Source of the DNA: Brooklawnia sp032229645
Lineage (GTDB): Bacteria > Actinomycetota > Actinomycetes > Propionibacteriales > Propionibacteriaceae
DNA length: 64,000 nucleotides
NCBI GenBank assembly: GCA_963722295.1
Contig: CAVRLB010000002.1
Location: forward strand, 186,001-250,000
Direction: 5' to 3'
Part shown: positions 25,673 to 33,869 of the stretch, piece after piece
Position numbering within the stretch: position 1 is the stretch's first letter
How the letters are laid out: the number at the start of each line of letters is the position of its first letter
Made by a program: the position numbers and the translations under genes
Notes under the pieces: model-generated
Told to the model about the DNA's origin: nothing
The model's input: only the letters and a program-made list of their open reading frames with translations
Database searches by the model: none

Positions 25673-27319
25673 TCACATGAGTGGCGAAAACGTGCGCAGC
25701 ACCAGCCACACCGCCCGGCGCCACCACGGGGTCGAGCGTACCTCGGTGAGCCCGACCCGCCGACATTTCTCCAGCGTCGCCTCGAAGTCGGCTGACATGT
25801 CTGCGATCGCGGGCGTCTGATACATCCAGACGGCGTCCTCCTGGTGCAGATAGAAGCTCCGGAAGTCGAAGTTGATCGTTCCGATGACCGCGGTGTCATC
25901 GTCCACGATCATCTGCTTGGCGTGAATGAACCCAGGGCTGTATTCGTATACCTCCACCCCGGCCTCGACCAACGGCCGATAGTTCGACCGGGTCACCGCG
26001 TAGACATACGCCTTGTCGGGAATGCCGGGGGTGATGATGCGAACCTGCACCCCGGACCGGGCCAGCGCCGTGAAGACGGTGATCATCTCGTTGGTCGGCA
26101 CCAAGTAAGGCGTGGTGAGATCGACCCGGAACTTCGCCCGGCTCATCATCCCGCGATAGGCGGTCCAACCGAGCGAGACATCATCGAAGGGCGTGTCGTC
26201 ATAGCTCACCACGACCCCCGCGCCACCGGGTTGCGCAGCTACCTCGTCATCGGAGGCATGCAGCGCGGCCAGATCGGTCTGCTCACCGCTCACCAGATCC
26301 CAGATGGTGAAGAACAACGATGCCATACCCCAGGCGCCGGACCCCCGCAACCGGATGGCGGTGTCCTTCCAATGGCCGAACCGCTGGATGGCGTTGATGT
26401 ACTCGTCGGCAATGTTGATGCCGCCGGTGAACGCGATGACACCGTCGACGATGGTGAACTTGCGGTGATCTCTGTTGTTGTAGCGCAGCGTCAGGCCGGG
26501 ACCCAGCTTGTTGAACGGGCGGACGCGTATCCCGGCGTTCCTCAGGTCTTTGATGAAATCCTCGGGCAGTGTCCACAGCGAGCCGAGATCGTCATACATG
26601 AACCAGATCTGGACGCCCTCGGCCGCTTTGCGGGAGAGCACGTCGAGAACCTTGCGCCACATCTGCCCCTCGGAGACGATGAAGTACTCCATCGCGATCC
26701 AGCGCTTCGCGCCCTCCAGGGCCTCCAGCATCGCCGCGAAGGCATCCTCGCCGACCGGGTAGTAGGTGGTCTCGGTGTCGCGATACGCCCGGAAAGGCCC
26801 CATGGATTCGAGGTGGGCGATTTGGCGAGCGGCGTCCGGATCGATGCTGATCACCGGTAACGATTCGGCGGCGGTGGCAGGCTCCAGCTCCGGGGGTTGC
26901 TCACCGAGGGTGCCGGGCAACACGGCCAGCGCCCCCACCGCGGACTCCTGGTCGAGGGCCGCCAAGTCCTGGATGGCGCTGTAGTGCAGCATCTGCCGCC
27001 GCGTGCCGGTTCGGGCTCCGAAAATCAGATAGAACGCACCACCGAAAAGCGGAGCCAACATGATGGGGATAATCCAGGCGAGCTTGTACTCGACCTGCAT
27101 GTGCGAGTTGAGGATGAACGCGACCACGCCGACGCTGATCAGGCCAGAAAGCGTGCCCAGCCAGGGAGAGAATTCGCTGGAGCGAACCAGGAGCAACCCG
27201 AAGACCACCAGTTGGAGGATCAACGCGAGCGCCGTCAGCGCGACCCGGCCGCTGACTGCCACGAATCGCCGGACAGAATTGCGGGTTTCCACTCTCCGCA
27301 CCGAGACGTCGGCCTCCAT
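25673..27319 (-). CDS. Cardiolipin synthase (phospholipase D family)
   Basis: About 548-residue membrane enzyme that joins two phosphatidylglycerols. Two N-terminal membrane helices are followed by two PLD domains: first HKD motif HRKFTIVDGVIAFTGG, second HAKQMIVDDDTAVIG. Both catalytic histidines are present. ATG at 27319 is preferred (a -10-like AATACT lies 6 bases before it); a TTG 30 bases upstream is possible. Divergent from aroD, with a shared promoter region of about 70 bases. No accessory gene is adjacent. Confidence 0.9.
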   Translation of the reverse strand: MEADVSVRRVETRNSVRRFVAVSGRVALTALALILQLVVFGLLLVRSSEFSPWLGTLSGLISVGVVAFILNSHMQVEYKLAWIIPIMLAPLFGGAFYLIFGARTGTRRQMLHYSAIQDLAALDQESAVGALAVLPGTLGEQPPELEPATAAESLPVISIDPDAARQIAHLESMGPFRAYRDTETTYYPVGEDAFAAMLEALEGAKRWIAMEYFIVSEGQMWRKVLDVLSRKAAEGVQIWFMYDDLGSLWTLPEDFIKDLRNAGIRVRPFNKLGPGLTLRYNNRDHRKFTIVDGVIAFTGGINIADEYINAIQRFGHWKDTAIRLRGSGAWGMASLFFTIWDLVSGEQTDLAALHASDDEVAAQPGGAGVVVSYDDTPFDDVSLGWTAYRGMMSRAKFRVDLTTPYLVPTNEMITVFTALARSGVQVRIITPGIPDKAYVYAVTRSNYRPLVEAGVEVYEYSPGFIHAKQMIVDDDTAVIGTINFDFRSFYLHQEDAVWMYQTPAIADMSADFEATLEKCRRVGLTEVRSTPWWRRAVWLVLRTFSPLM

Positions 27320-27375
27320 GCCTCCAGTATTGCGGATTCTCCCGCTCAAAGGTTCCGCCCCCGCCGCCGGACGGC

Positions 27376-27381
27376 TACCGT
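27376..27381 (+). promoter_or_regulatory. -10-like element of a leaderless promoter (aroD)
   Basis: TACCGT ends 6 bases before the aroD ATG at 27388. Confidence 0.45.
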
Positions 27382-27387
27382 GGGCAC

Positions 27388-28161
27388 ATGAGTGCAGCTG
27401 CCAGCCGACCAGTCCTGACCGTCCGGGGAGTTGAGTTGGGATCCGGCCGGCCGAAGGTGATCGTCCCGCTCACTGATGCCCATGACTCCAGCCTGATCGC
27501 CGCCGCCAAGCGCATCGCGGCAAGCCGTACCGACATGGTCGAGTGGCGGGTGGACCGCTACGCCGCACGCGACGACAATACGAAGGTTGTCGCGATGGCC
27601 GAACGCATTCACCAGATCATCGGGGATCGCCCACTGCTATTCACTCCGCGTACCAAACATGAGGGCAGCGACTGGAATCCGCCGGGCGACAGCTACCGCG
27701 ACATCATCGCCGACGCCTGTGCGTCCGGGCACGTCGACATGGTCGATGTGCAATACCTGAATCCCGCGGTCAAGCGCTGTTTCGAGGCCGCCAGGGCGCA
27801 TCGGGTACCGATCATCGCGTCCAGCCACGACTTCTCCGGGACGCCCCGTGCCGCCGAAATAGCCGACCGCCTGGACGCCATGGCCTCACTGGGCGCCGAC
27901 ATCGCCAAAATTGCGGTGATGCCCCGCAAGCCCGCCGATGTTGCAGCGCTACTCGAAGCGACCGCGGTGGCCGCACAGTCCAGCAAGGTTCCGCTGATGA
28001 CGATGTCGATGGGGCCGCTGGGCGTGGTCTCGCGGTTGGCCGGCCAGGTCTTCGGCTCGTGTGCGACCTTCGCCACTCTGGGCGGCGAGGGGTCGGCCCC
28101 CGGTCAACTGCCGCTGGACGAGGTGCTTGCGGTGATGGATCTGCTCGGCCGCGACCTTTGA
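27388..28161 (+). CDS. aroD: Type I 3-dehydroquinate dehydratase
   Basis: 257-residue Schiff-base enzyme of the shikimate pathway. Family elements: MVEWRVDRY near the N-terminus, the catalytic His in ASSHDFSGTP, the Schiff-base Lys in DIAKIAVMP, and MSMGPLGVVSRL near the end. Actinobacteria usually carry the type II enzyme (AroQ) inside the aro cluster; a type I enzyme standing alone next to a GNAT gene is less usual and may serve quinate use or be an acquired replacement. Divergent from cardiolipin synthase. Confidence 0.92.
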   Translation: MSAAASRPVLTVRGVELGSGRPKVIVPLTDAHDSSLIAAAKRIAASRTDMVEWRVDRYAARDDNTKVVAMAERIHQIIGDRPLLFTPRTKHEGSDWNPPGDSYRDIIADACASGHVDMVDVQYLNPAVKRCFEAARAHRVPIIASSHDFSGTPRAAEIADRLDAMASLGADIAKIAVMPRKPADVAALLEATAVAAQSSKVPLMTMSMGPLGVVSRLAGQVFGSCATFATLGGEGSAPGQLPLDEVLAVMDLLGRDL

Positions 28162-28189
28162 GCGCTGCGCGACCGGCAGGTGGACGAAC

Positions 28190-28684
28190 GTGGTGCTGCT
28201 CAGTGACGGTGTGATCGACCTGGTGCCGGTCGATCCGGTCCAGGCCCAAGAACTTGCCGCCGGGCGCTGTCCACTGCCCGCGGTGCCCGACTATCCGCAT
28301 GCCGATACCGCCGCGACGGCGCGGATGCTGCGCGACGGCCTGGGCATCGACAATTGGGTGCCCGGCTTCGGCATCTACCTGATCGTGCGGCGAGACGACG
28401 GCCTGGTCGTGGGGGACGCCGGCTTCCACACTCCCCCGGATCTGCGCGGCAGCGCGGAGATCGGCTACGGCCTGGCGCCCTCGGCCAGGGGCTTCGGCTT
28501 CGCGAGCCGGGCGGTCCGGCTGTTGGCGCAGTGGGGCCTGGAGCAACCGTCCCTCTCGGCGATCATCGCAGAGACCGATACCGGCAATCTGGCGTCGATC
28601 CGAGTCCTGGAGGCATGCGGCTTCGTCCGATTGGCAGGCGGCACGGATCGCATCCGCTACCGATTGCAGCGAAAACGCGGCTAG
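28190..28684 (+). CDS. GNAT family N-acetyltransferase
   Basis: 164 residues. The RimJ/RimL-like pattern is visible: IGYGLAPSARGFGFASRAVRLL is the acetyl-CoA pyrophosphate loop region and ETDTGNLASIRVLEACGF the C-terminal signature. It would acetylate an amine; substrate unknown. GTG at 28190, 28 bases after aroD on the same strand, so probably co-transcribed. The stop is followed by the fluoride riboswitch of the enolase gene. Confidence 0.82.
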   Translation: MVLLSDGVIDLVPVDPVQAQELAAGRCPLPAVPDYPHADTAATARMLRDGLGIDNWVPGFGIYLIVRRDDGLVVGDAGFHTPPDLRGSAEIGYGLAPSARGFGFASRAVRLLAQWGLEQPSLSAIIAETDTGNLASIRVLEACGFVRLAGGTDRIRYRLQRKRG

Positions 28685-28712
28685 ACGCTCGCGCCGGCGT
28701 ATCGTGTGACTA

Positions 28713-28796
28713 AGGCGATGGATCCCGCCTGAGCCGCTCGGCGGTTCGAACCGCCGATCTGGCTGATGGCTTCCTACCGAACCCCTCGTGGGTAGG
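28713..28796 (+). ncRNA. Fluoride riboswitch (crcB motif) upstream of enolase
   Basis: The segment carries the conserved parts of the fluoride aptamer in order: GGCGATGG (28714-28721), the pairing strand CCGCC, a variable stem closed by CGGCGGTTCGAACCGCCG (28738-28755), GGCTGATGGC (28761-28770) and the 3' pseudoknot strand CCTAC (28773-28777). Immediately after, CCTACC can pair with GGTAGG (28791-28796), so ligand binding and this hairpin compete for the same strand, as in known fluoride riboswitches. There is no U-tract after the hairpin, so control may act through translation or Rho. The enolase ATG is 48 bases downstream. Confidence 0.9.
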
Positions 28797-28844
28797 TAGA
28801 GCGACGCCCGGCACCTGCCCACATTGCAGTGAAGGAAAGGTGCC

Positions 28845-30113
28845 ATGTCGTTCACCATCGATTCCCTGTCCGCCCTCGAGATCCTCGATTCCCGCAGCCG
28901 TCCGACGATCTCGGTCACTCTCAGGCTCGCCGACGGCTCGGTGGGCAATGCTCAGGTTCCCTCCGGTGCATCCACCGGCAGCCGGGAGGCCGTCGAACTG
29001 CGCGACGGCGACAAATCCCGTTTCAACGGCCTCGGCACGCTGAAGGCCGTCGGCAACGTCGAAGGACCCATCGCCTCGGCGGTCGCGCACCGCAGCTTCG
29101 AATCGCTCGAAGAGCTCGACAAGACACTGATCGAGCTCGACGGCACCCCAAATAAGGGCAAGCTGGGTGCCAACGCGATCTTGGGCACCTCGATGGCCTT
29201 CGCCCGCGCCGCGGCGGCCAGCGAGGGGGCCGAACTCTTCGAATGGCTGCCCGGTATCGCGACCCAGCCCAAACGCATGCCGGTGCCCTGCTTCAACGTG
29301 CTGAACGGTGGCGTGCATGCGGCCAATCCGCTCGATTTCCAGGAGTTCATGATCTGCCCGCTCGGGGCGGGCTCGATGGCCGAGGCGGTGCGTGCCGGTT
29401 CGACGGTCTATCTGGCGTTGAAGAAGCGGCTCGCCGATCTGGGACATCCGACCGGGCTGGGCGACGAGGGCGGTTTCGCCCCGGCGCTGGCCGAACCCGA
29501 AGAGGTGCTCAGCGTCATCGTCCAGGCCATTGCCGATGCGGGATTCGAGCCCGGGGCTTCGGGTATCGCGATCGCGCTCGACCCGGCGTCCTCGGAGTTC
29601 CGTCAGCCGAACGGCAGCTACCGGGTCAACGGTGCCCTGCTCAGCAGCGACGAGATGATCGCCCGCTACGAGAAGATGATCGCCGACTACCCGGTCTGGT
29701 CACTCGAGGACGGCCTGGGCGAAGGCGATCACGACGGCTGGCAGCGCCTGACCGCCGAACTCGGCGACCGGCTGCAGTTGGTCGGCGACGACAATTTCTG
29801 CACCAACCCGGGGATCATCCGCGATGCCATCGCCGACGGCATCGCCAACGCGGCGCTGATCAAGCTCAACCAGATCGGCACGGTGACCGAGACCATTGAG
29901 GCCATGCGGATCTGCGCGGACGCCGGCTACGGCCAGATGGTCTCGCACCGCTCCGGCGAGACCCCCGATACCTTCATCGCCGACCTTGCGGTGGCCACCG
30001 GCTGCGGCCAGATCAAGACGGGGGCACCGGCTCGCGGCGAGCGCGTCGCCAAATACAACCGGCTGATGGAAATCGCAGCTGCCCACCCGGAATTCCCGTA
30101 CGGGCGCAGCTGA
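28845..30113 (+). CDS. eno: Enolase, fluoride-riboswitch-controlled
   Basis: 422-residue phosphopyruvate hydratase. All catalytic and metal residues are kept: SGASTG loop, NGGVHA, QEFM, GDEGG, LDPASSEF, SLEDGL, VGDD, LIKLNQ, SHRSGE and KTG. It differs from housekeeping enolases at usually invariant neighbours: NGGEHADN reads NGGVHAANP and VGDDLFVTN reads VGDDNFCTN. A good ribosome site (GAAGGAAAGG) precedes the ATG. Because the leader is a fluoride riboswitch, this is probably a second, fluoride-inducible enolase that replaces activity lost when fluoride inhibits the main enzyme; whether another eno exists lies outside the window. Confidence 0.93.
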   Translation: MSFTIDSLSALEILDSRSRPTISVTLRLADGSVGNAQVPSGASTGSREAVELRDGDKSRFNGLGTLKAVGNVEGPIASAVAHRSFESLEELDKTLIELDGTPNKGKLGANAILGTSMAFARAAAASEGAELFEWLPGIATQPKRMPVPCFNVLNGGVHAANPLDFQEFMICPLGAGSMAEAVRAGSTVYLALKKRLADLGHPTGLGDEGGFAPALAEPEEVLSVIVQAIADAGFEPGASGIAIALDPASSEFRQPNGSYRVNGALLSSDEMIARYEKMIADYPVWSLEDGLGEGDHDGWQRLTAELGDRLQLVGDDNFCTNPGIIRDAIADGIANAALIKLNQIGTVTETIEAMRICADAGYGQMVSHRSGETPDTFIADLAVATGCGQIKTGAPARGERVAKYNRLMEIAAAHPEFPYGRS

Positions 30114-30158
30114 GACTCCCGCTAGCCGCAACAGCTGCCGGAATGCCGGGACCCCTGG

Positions 30159-30238
30159 ACAGCAGCTGCCGAAAAGCACAGCGGCTGCCGAAATATACGC
30201 ACATTTCGGCAGCCGCTGGCAATTTCGGTAGCTGCTGT
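30159..30238. repeat. Nested inverted repeat with GCAGCTGCCGAAA core
   Basis: Inner arms 30180-30194 and 30203-30217 are a perfect 15-bp inverted repeat with an 8-base loop. Outer arms 30159-30174 and 30223-30238 match at 15 of 16. All four arms are variants of one motif (AGCNGCTGCCGAAA). A further partial copy, ACAGCTGCCGGAA, lies at 30131. It sits between the convergent eno and kup genes and may stop transcription from both sides. The same core recurs near 1829 and 57171-57249. Confidence 0.8.
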
Positions 30239-30254
30239 GGGCCGGCCCGCGGAT

Positions 30255-32216
30255 TCAGATCTGGAGTGTGCCACCCATCAGCATGGTGCGGTTGGGCGGC
30301 AGATGGAAGGCCTCGCCGCGCGGAGTGGCGTTGCGTGCCAGCCAGATGTACAGGTGCTTGCGCCAAGGGTTCATCGGAGCATCCCCGCCGGGGGTCAACG
30401 TCATCACGGACGCGAAGTAGCGGATCTCGTCCGGATTGATCTTCAGCTGTGGGCATTGCCTGCCGATCGCGGCGATCGCCCCCGGTATGTCGCGGGTCTC
30501 CTGGAAGCCGAAGGTGATCGTCAGGTGGTAGAGACCCGAGTAGTGCTCGGGCAACTCGTCGATGCGGAAGCGGTCGGCGTCGGCGACCCGGGGAATCGAG
30601 GCGGTCTTCATCCGGACGATGTAGACGCGCTCATGCAGCGCCCGGTTGAACCGCACATTCTCCTTGAGCGCTAGCGGCGCGGTCTTGGGATTTGCGTGTA
30701 GGTAGACGGCTTCCCCGACAACCCGCGTGGTCACGACGGCCCTGACACGGGTCAGGAAGTCCGTCAGTGGGCCCTCGATCTCGCCCCGGCGGCGAAGCAC
30801 GTAACGGTTGCCGGTCATCCAGGTGGCCATCACCGTGACGAGGATCAGTGCGACGGTCAACGGCAGCCAGCCGCCATGCACGATCTTGGTCATGTTTGCC
30901 GCCAAGAAGAGCAGCTCCAAAGCGGCCACCGGGACGATCCGCAGCAGCACCCGCCACATCGGCCAATGCCAGATACGGATCGCCATCAAGGTCAGCAGAC
31001 CGGTGGTGGTCACCAGCATGCCGGTGACCGACAGCCCATACGCGCTGGCCAACGCATTCGACGAACGGAATCCGAACATCAAAGCCACGACCCCGGCGAA
31101 GAGCATCCAGTTGACCGCCGGAAGGTAGATCTGACCGTACTCCTTGTTGGAGGTATGCAGCGCACGCAGGTTTGGCAGCAGGCCCAGGCGTGTCGCCTGG
31201 TGAGCCATCGAATAGGCCCCCGAGATGACGGCCTGCGACGCGATCACGGTGGCCGCAGTCGCCAGCACCACCAGCGGAATACGAGCCCATTCGGGTGCCA
31301 GGTGGAAGAACGGGTTGTCTATGGTTCGTGGATTGTCCATGATCATCGCGCCCTGGCCCATGTAGTTGAGCAGCAGGCTGACCAGCACCAGGCCGAACCA
31401 GGCCCTGCGGATCGGCCCGGCACCGAAATGCCCCATGTCGGCGTACAATGCCTCCGCCCCGGTGATGGTCAACACGACCGCAGTCATGGCCACGAAGGCG
31501 ATGCCCGGGCGCGCGATCCAAAACTGCGCCGCATAGGTCGGCGACAGCGCCAGCAGTATCGCCGGATGCCGCACGATCTGCGGAACGCCCAGAATCGCGA
31601 GACTGACGAACCAGACGATCATCACCGGACCGAACGCCCGTCCGACCTTGCCGGTACCGAAACGCTGAACCATGAACAAGATGGTCAGCACGATCAGCGA
31701 GCCCGGTAGCACGACGCCCTCCAGGCCCGGCCTTGCGACCTGGAGCCCCTCCATGGCCGACATCACCGAGATGGCGGGGGTGATCAACGAGTCGCCGAAG
31801 AAGAGTGCGGCGCCGACCATCCCGATCACCAGGATCGTGCTGCGTAGCTTGACTCCACTCAGCCTGCCGCGCAGCAGCGCGGTCAGCGCGAGGATGCCGC
31901 CTTCGCCGTCATTGTCGGCTCTCATCACGAGAACGACGTACTTGAGGGTGACGACGATGATCAACGACCAGACGACCAGCGAAATGATGCCATAGACGTC
32001 GAGTTGAGTGACCTTCACTTCGTTGTGGTTGACGCTGAACGCTGTCTGCAGGGAGTAGAGCGGACTGGTTCCGATGTCGCCGAAGACGACACCAAGTGCT
32101 CCGACTACCGGAGTTGCGGCGAGTCGCCGGGTTCGGGAATCGGGTGCCGGACCAGCGCTATTGGGTTCTTCGTTAGGTTCTTCGCCTACCTTGGGGAGAG
32201 CCCCAGAGATATTCAC
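30255..32216 (-). CDS. kup: Low-affinity potassium transporter Kup
   Basis: 653-residue K+/H+ symporter with about twelve membrane helices and a C-terminal cytosolic domain. The family signature VVFGDIGTSPLYSL is in the first helix. GTG at 32216 is chosen; an upstream TTG (32252) would extend into the divergent apbE leader. The gene is convergent with eno and divergent from apbE. Kup is a known c-di-AMP target in other actinobacteria and firmicutes, and disA is in the same window, but direct control here is only inference. Confidence 0.93.
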   Translation of the reverse strand: MNISGALPKVGEEPNEEPNSAGPAPDSRTRRLAATPVVGALGVVFGDIGTSPLYSLQTAFSVNHNEVKVTQLDVYGIISLVVWSLIIVVTLKYVVLVMRADNDGEGGILALTALLRGRLSGVKLRSTILVIGMVGAALFFGDSLITPAISVMSAMEGLQVARPGLEGVVLPGSLIVLTILFMVQRFGTGKVGRAFGPVMIVWFVSLAILGVPQIVRHPAILLALSPTYAAQFWIARPGIAFVAMTAVVLTITGAEALYADMGHFGAGPIRRAWFGLVLVSLLLNYMGQGAMIMDNPRTIDNPFFHLAPEWARIPLVVLATAATVIASQAVISGAYSMAHQATRLGLLPNLRALHTSNKEYGQIYLPAVNWMLFAGVVALMFGFRSSNALASAYGLSVTGMLVTTTGLLTLMAIRIWHWPMWRVLLRIVPVAALELLFLAANMTKIVHGGWLPLTVALILVTVMATWMTGNRYVLRRRGEIEGPLTDFLTRVRAVVTTRVVGEAVYLHANPKTAPLALKENVRFNRALHERVYIVRMKTASIPRVADADRFRIDELPEHYSGLYHLTITFGFQETRDIPGAIAAIGRQCPQLKINPDEIRYFASVMTLTPGGDAPMNPWRKHLYIWLARNATPRGEAFHLPPNRTMLMGGTLQI

Positions 32217-32309
32217 TCGCGCTATGCTGCCACTGCGTGGGCGCGGTGTCAAGGAATCCCGGCAACGAATTTGATTCAGCGCTTGATCACGGGCTTTGGG
32301 TACCCTTCA

Positions 32310-33284
32310 ATGGTGAGGCAGACGACCAAGAGCTACTACGCATTGGGCACCCGCATCACCCTGACAGCCAAGCATCCGGACCCGGGCGGGCAACTGGCGC
32401 GTGCCATCGGGATCATAGGTCGCTACGAGGCGCTGCTCAGCGCAAATCTCGCGTCCTCAGAGGTCTCCCGGGTCAACCAGTCCGCGGGGATCGAACCGGT
32501 CGAGGTAGCTCCGGCAGCTTACGGTCTGATCCGGGAAGCCGTCCTGGTGAGCCGGAGCGGGAAGGGCTTCAATGCGGCGATCGGGCCTCTCGTCCAGCTC
32601 TGGCGGATCGGCTTCGACGATGCGCGGCGGCCATCATCCAAAGCTATCGAGACCTGTCTGGGGCTGAGCGATCCGAATCGTATCGTCTTCGATGACGACA
32701 AGCGGTCGGTCTTCCTGGAACGCCCCGGCATGCGGCTCGATCTCGGGGCGATAGCCAAGGGCTTCATCGCGGACGCCATCAAGCAGGCCTGGGCGGACGC
32801 TGGGGTCGAGCGGGGTGTCATCGATCTGGGCGGCAACATCGCGACACTCGGGCAGGGCCCGCATCCGGACGGACGCTGGCGGATCGGGATCCAGACGCCC
32901 TTCGCCGAACGCGGACGCCCGCTCGGCGCGCTGACGCTTCCGGCATGCTCGGCCGTGACCTCCGGTGTCTACGAGAGAGTCCTGAAGGCTCGGGGACGTG
33001 ACTGGCACCACATCCTCGATCCCCGGACCGGTTATCCGTTGCGAACCGATCTGCTCGGGGTCACCGCGATCACCGCGCTGTCGACGACTGCGGAGATCTG
33101 GTCGACAATCGGCTTCTGCAACGGGCCACAGGCGACCCTGCAGATGGTGCCAGCTGGCCTGCGCGTCGCATTCATCTTCGTCTTCGACGATCAGACTGTT
33201 CGACTCTGCCCCGGTGAGCTGGCAGCCGACTTCACGCTGATCGACGATGGCTACCAGGTCACCCAGAGTCAGGCTTTGGGTTAA
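32310..33284 (+). CDS. apbE: FAD:protein FMN transferase (ApbE)
   Basis: 324-residue flavinyltransferase that attaches FMN through a phosphoester bond to a Ser/Thr in FMN_bind domains. Motifs: LDLGAIAKGFIAD, VIDLGGNIATLG and VTSGVYER near the Mg/FAD site. No signal peptide or lipobox, so it should act in the cytosol, matching the cytosolic fumarate reductase fusion encoded nearby on the other strand (33870-36272), whose C-terminal FMN_bind domain is the likely substrate. ATG at 32310 or GTG at 32313; TACCCT sits 6 bases before the GTG. Its last codons overlap the convergent flavin reductase gene. Confidence 0.92.
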   Translation: MVRQTTKSYYALGTRITLTAKHPDPGGQLARAIGIIGRYEALLSANLASSEVSRVNQSAGIEPVEVAPAAYGLIREAVLVSRSGKGFNAAIGPLVQLWRIGFDDARRPSSKAIETCLGLSDPNRIVFDDDKRSVFLERPGMRLDLGAIAKGFIADAIKQAWADAGVERGVIDLGGNIATLGQGPHPDGRWRIGIQTPFAERGRPLGALTLPACSAVTSGVYERVLKARGRDWHHILDPRTGYPLRTDLLGVTAITALSTTAEIWSTIGFCNGPQATLQMVPAGLRVAFIFVFDDQTVRLCPGELAADFTLIDDGYQVTQSQALG

Positions 33285-33841
33285 GCCTGCAGCCAGCCCC
33301 TCTGCAAGGCTTGTGCATAGCGCACAAACTCCGCAAAGCACTCCTCGAGATCCGCGATGGACGACAGGTCGGTCAGCTCACCTGCGCTATCGATCGCTTG
33401 CTGCACGTTGCCCAGCAGGAATTCCTTGCCCGGCAACACATTCGCCTGTATCTCGGGCGAGGCGAGAATCTGCCGCAGATGCAACTGCGCGCGGGCCGAA
33501 CCGAGCGGGCCATAGGAGCCCCCGACGATCAGCACCGGCTTGTCTTTCAGCGAATTCAGCTGATACGAGAGCCATTCCAGGACGCTCTTCAGTGCCGCTG
33601 GAATCGAGTGATCGTACTCGGGACAGCTGATGATCACGCCATCGGCGCCCTCGATCTTGCGGGCAAAGGCCAGCACGTCGTCCTGCTCGCTGGTGACCAG
33701 ATCCTCATTGAAGGCAGGCAGCCCCGCGATCTCCAGCACTTCGATCTCGGCAACGCCGGCGAAATGCTTGCGCATCCAGTGCAACAAGAACCGGTTGTAC
33801 GACAGCTCCGCGTTCGTGCCGACGATGGCGACGAGCTTCAT
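33281..33841 (-). CDS. NAD(P)H-dependent FMN reductase family protein
   Basis: 186-residue flavodoxin-like reductase. Starts MKLVAIVGTNAELSYNRFLL; the flavin-phosphate loop is the GTNAELSYNR segment and CPEYDHSIPAALKSVLEW is the family signature. It is clearly a paralogue of the N-terminal domain of the next gene upstream (33870-36272), sharing MKLVAIVGTNA, SVLEWLSY and LPG.EFLLGN blocks. Spacing of 28 bases and a strong ribosome site (GGGAGG) suggest one operon. It could feed electrons to the fusion protein or supply reduced FMN. Confidence 0.88.
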   Translation of the reverse strand: MKLVAIVGTNAELSYNRFLLHWMRKHFAGVAEIEVLEIAGLPAFNEDLVTSEQDDVLAFARKIEGADGVIISCPEYDHSIPAALKSVLEWLSYQLNSLKDKPVLIVGGSYGPLGSARAQLHLRQILASPEIQANVLPGKEFLLGNVQQAIDSAGELTDLSSIADLEECFAEFVRYAQALQRGWLQA

Positions 33842-33869
33842 CGTGTCCTCCCTGTTGCCCGCACCGACA

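Noticed and set aside
28690..28800. Possible tRNA in the eno leader
   Set aside because: No acceptor stem, anticodon arm or TPsiC loop; the conserved blocks match the fluoride aptamer instead.
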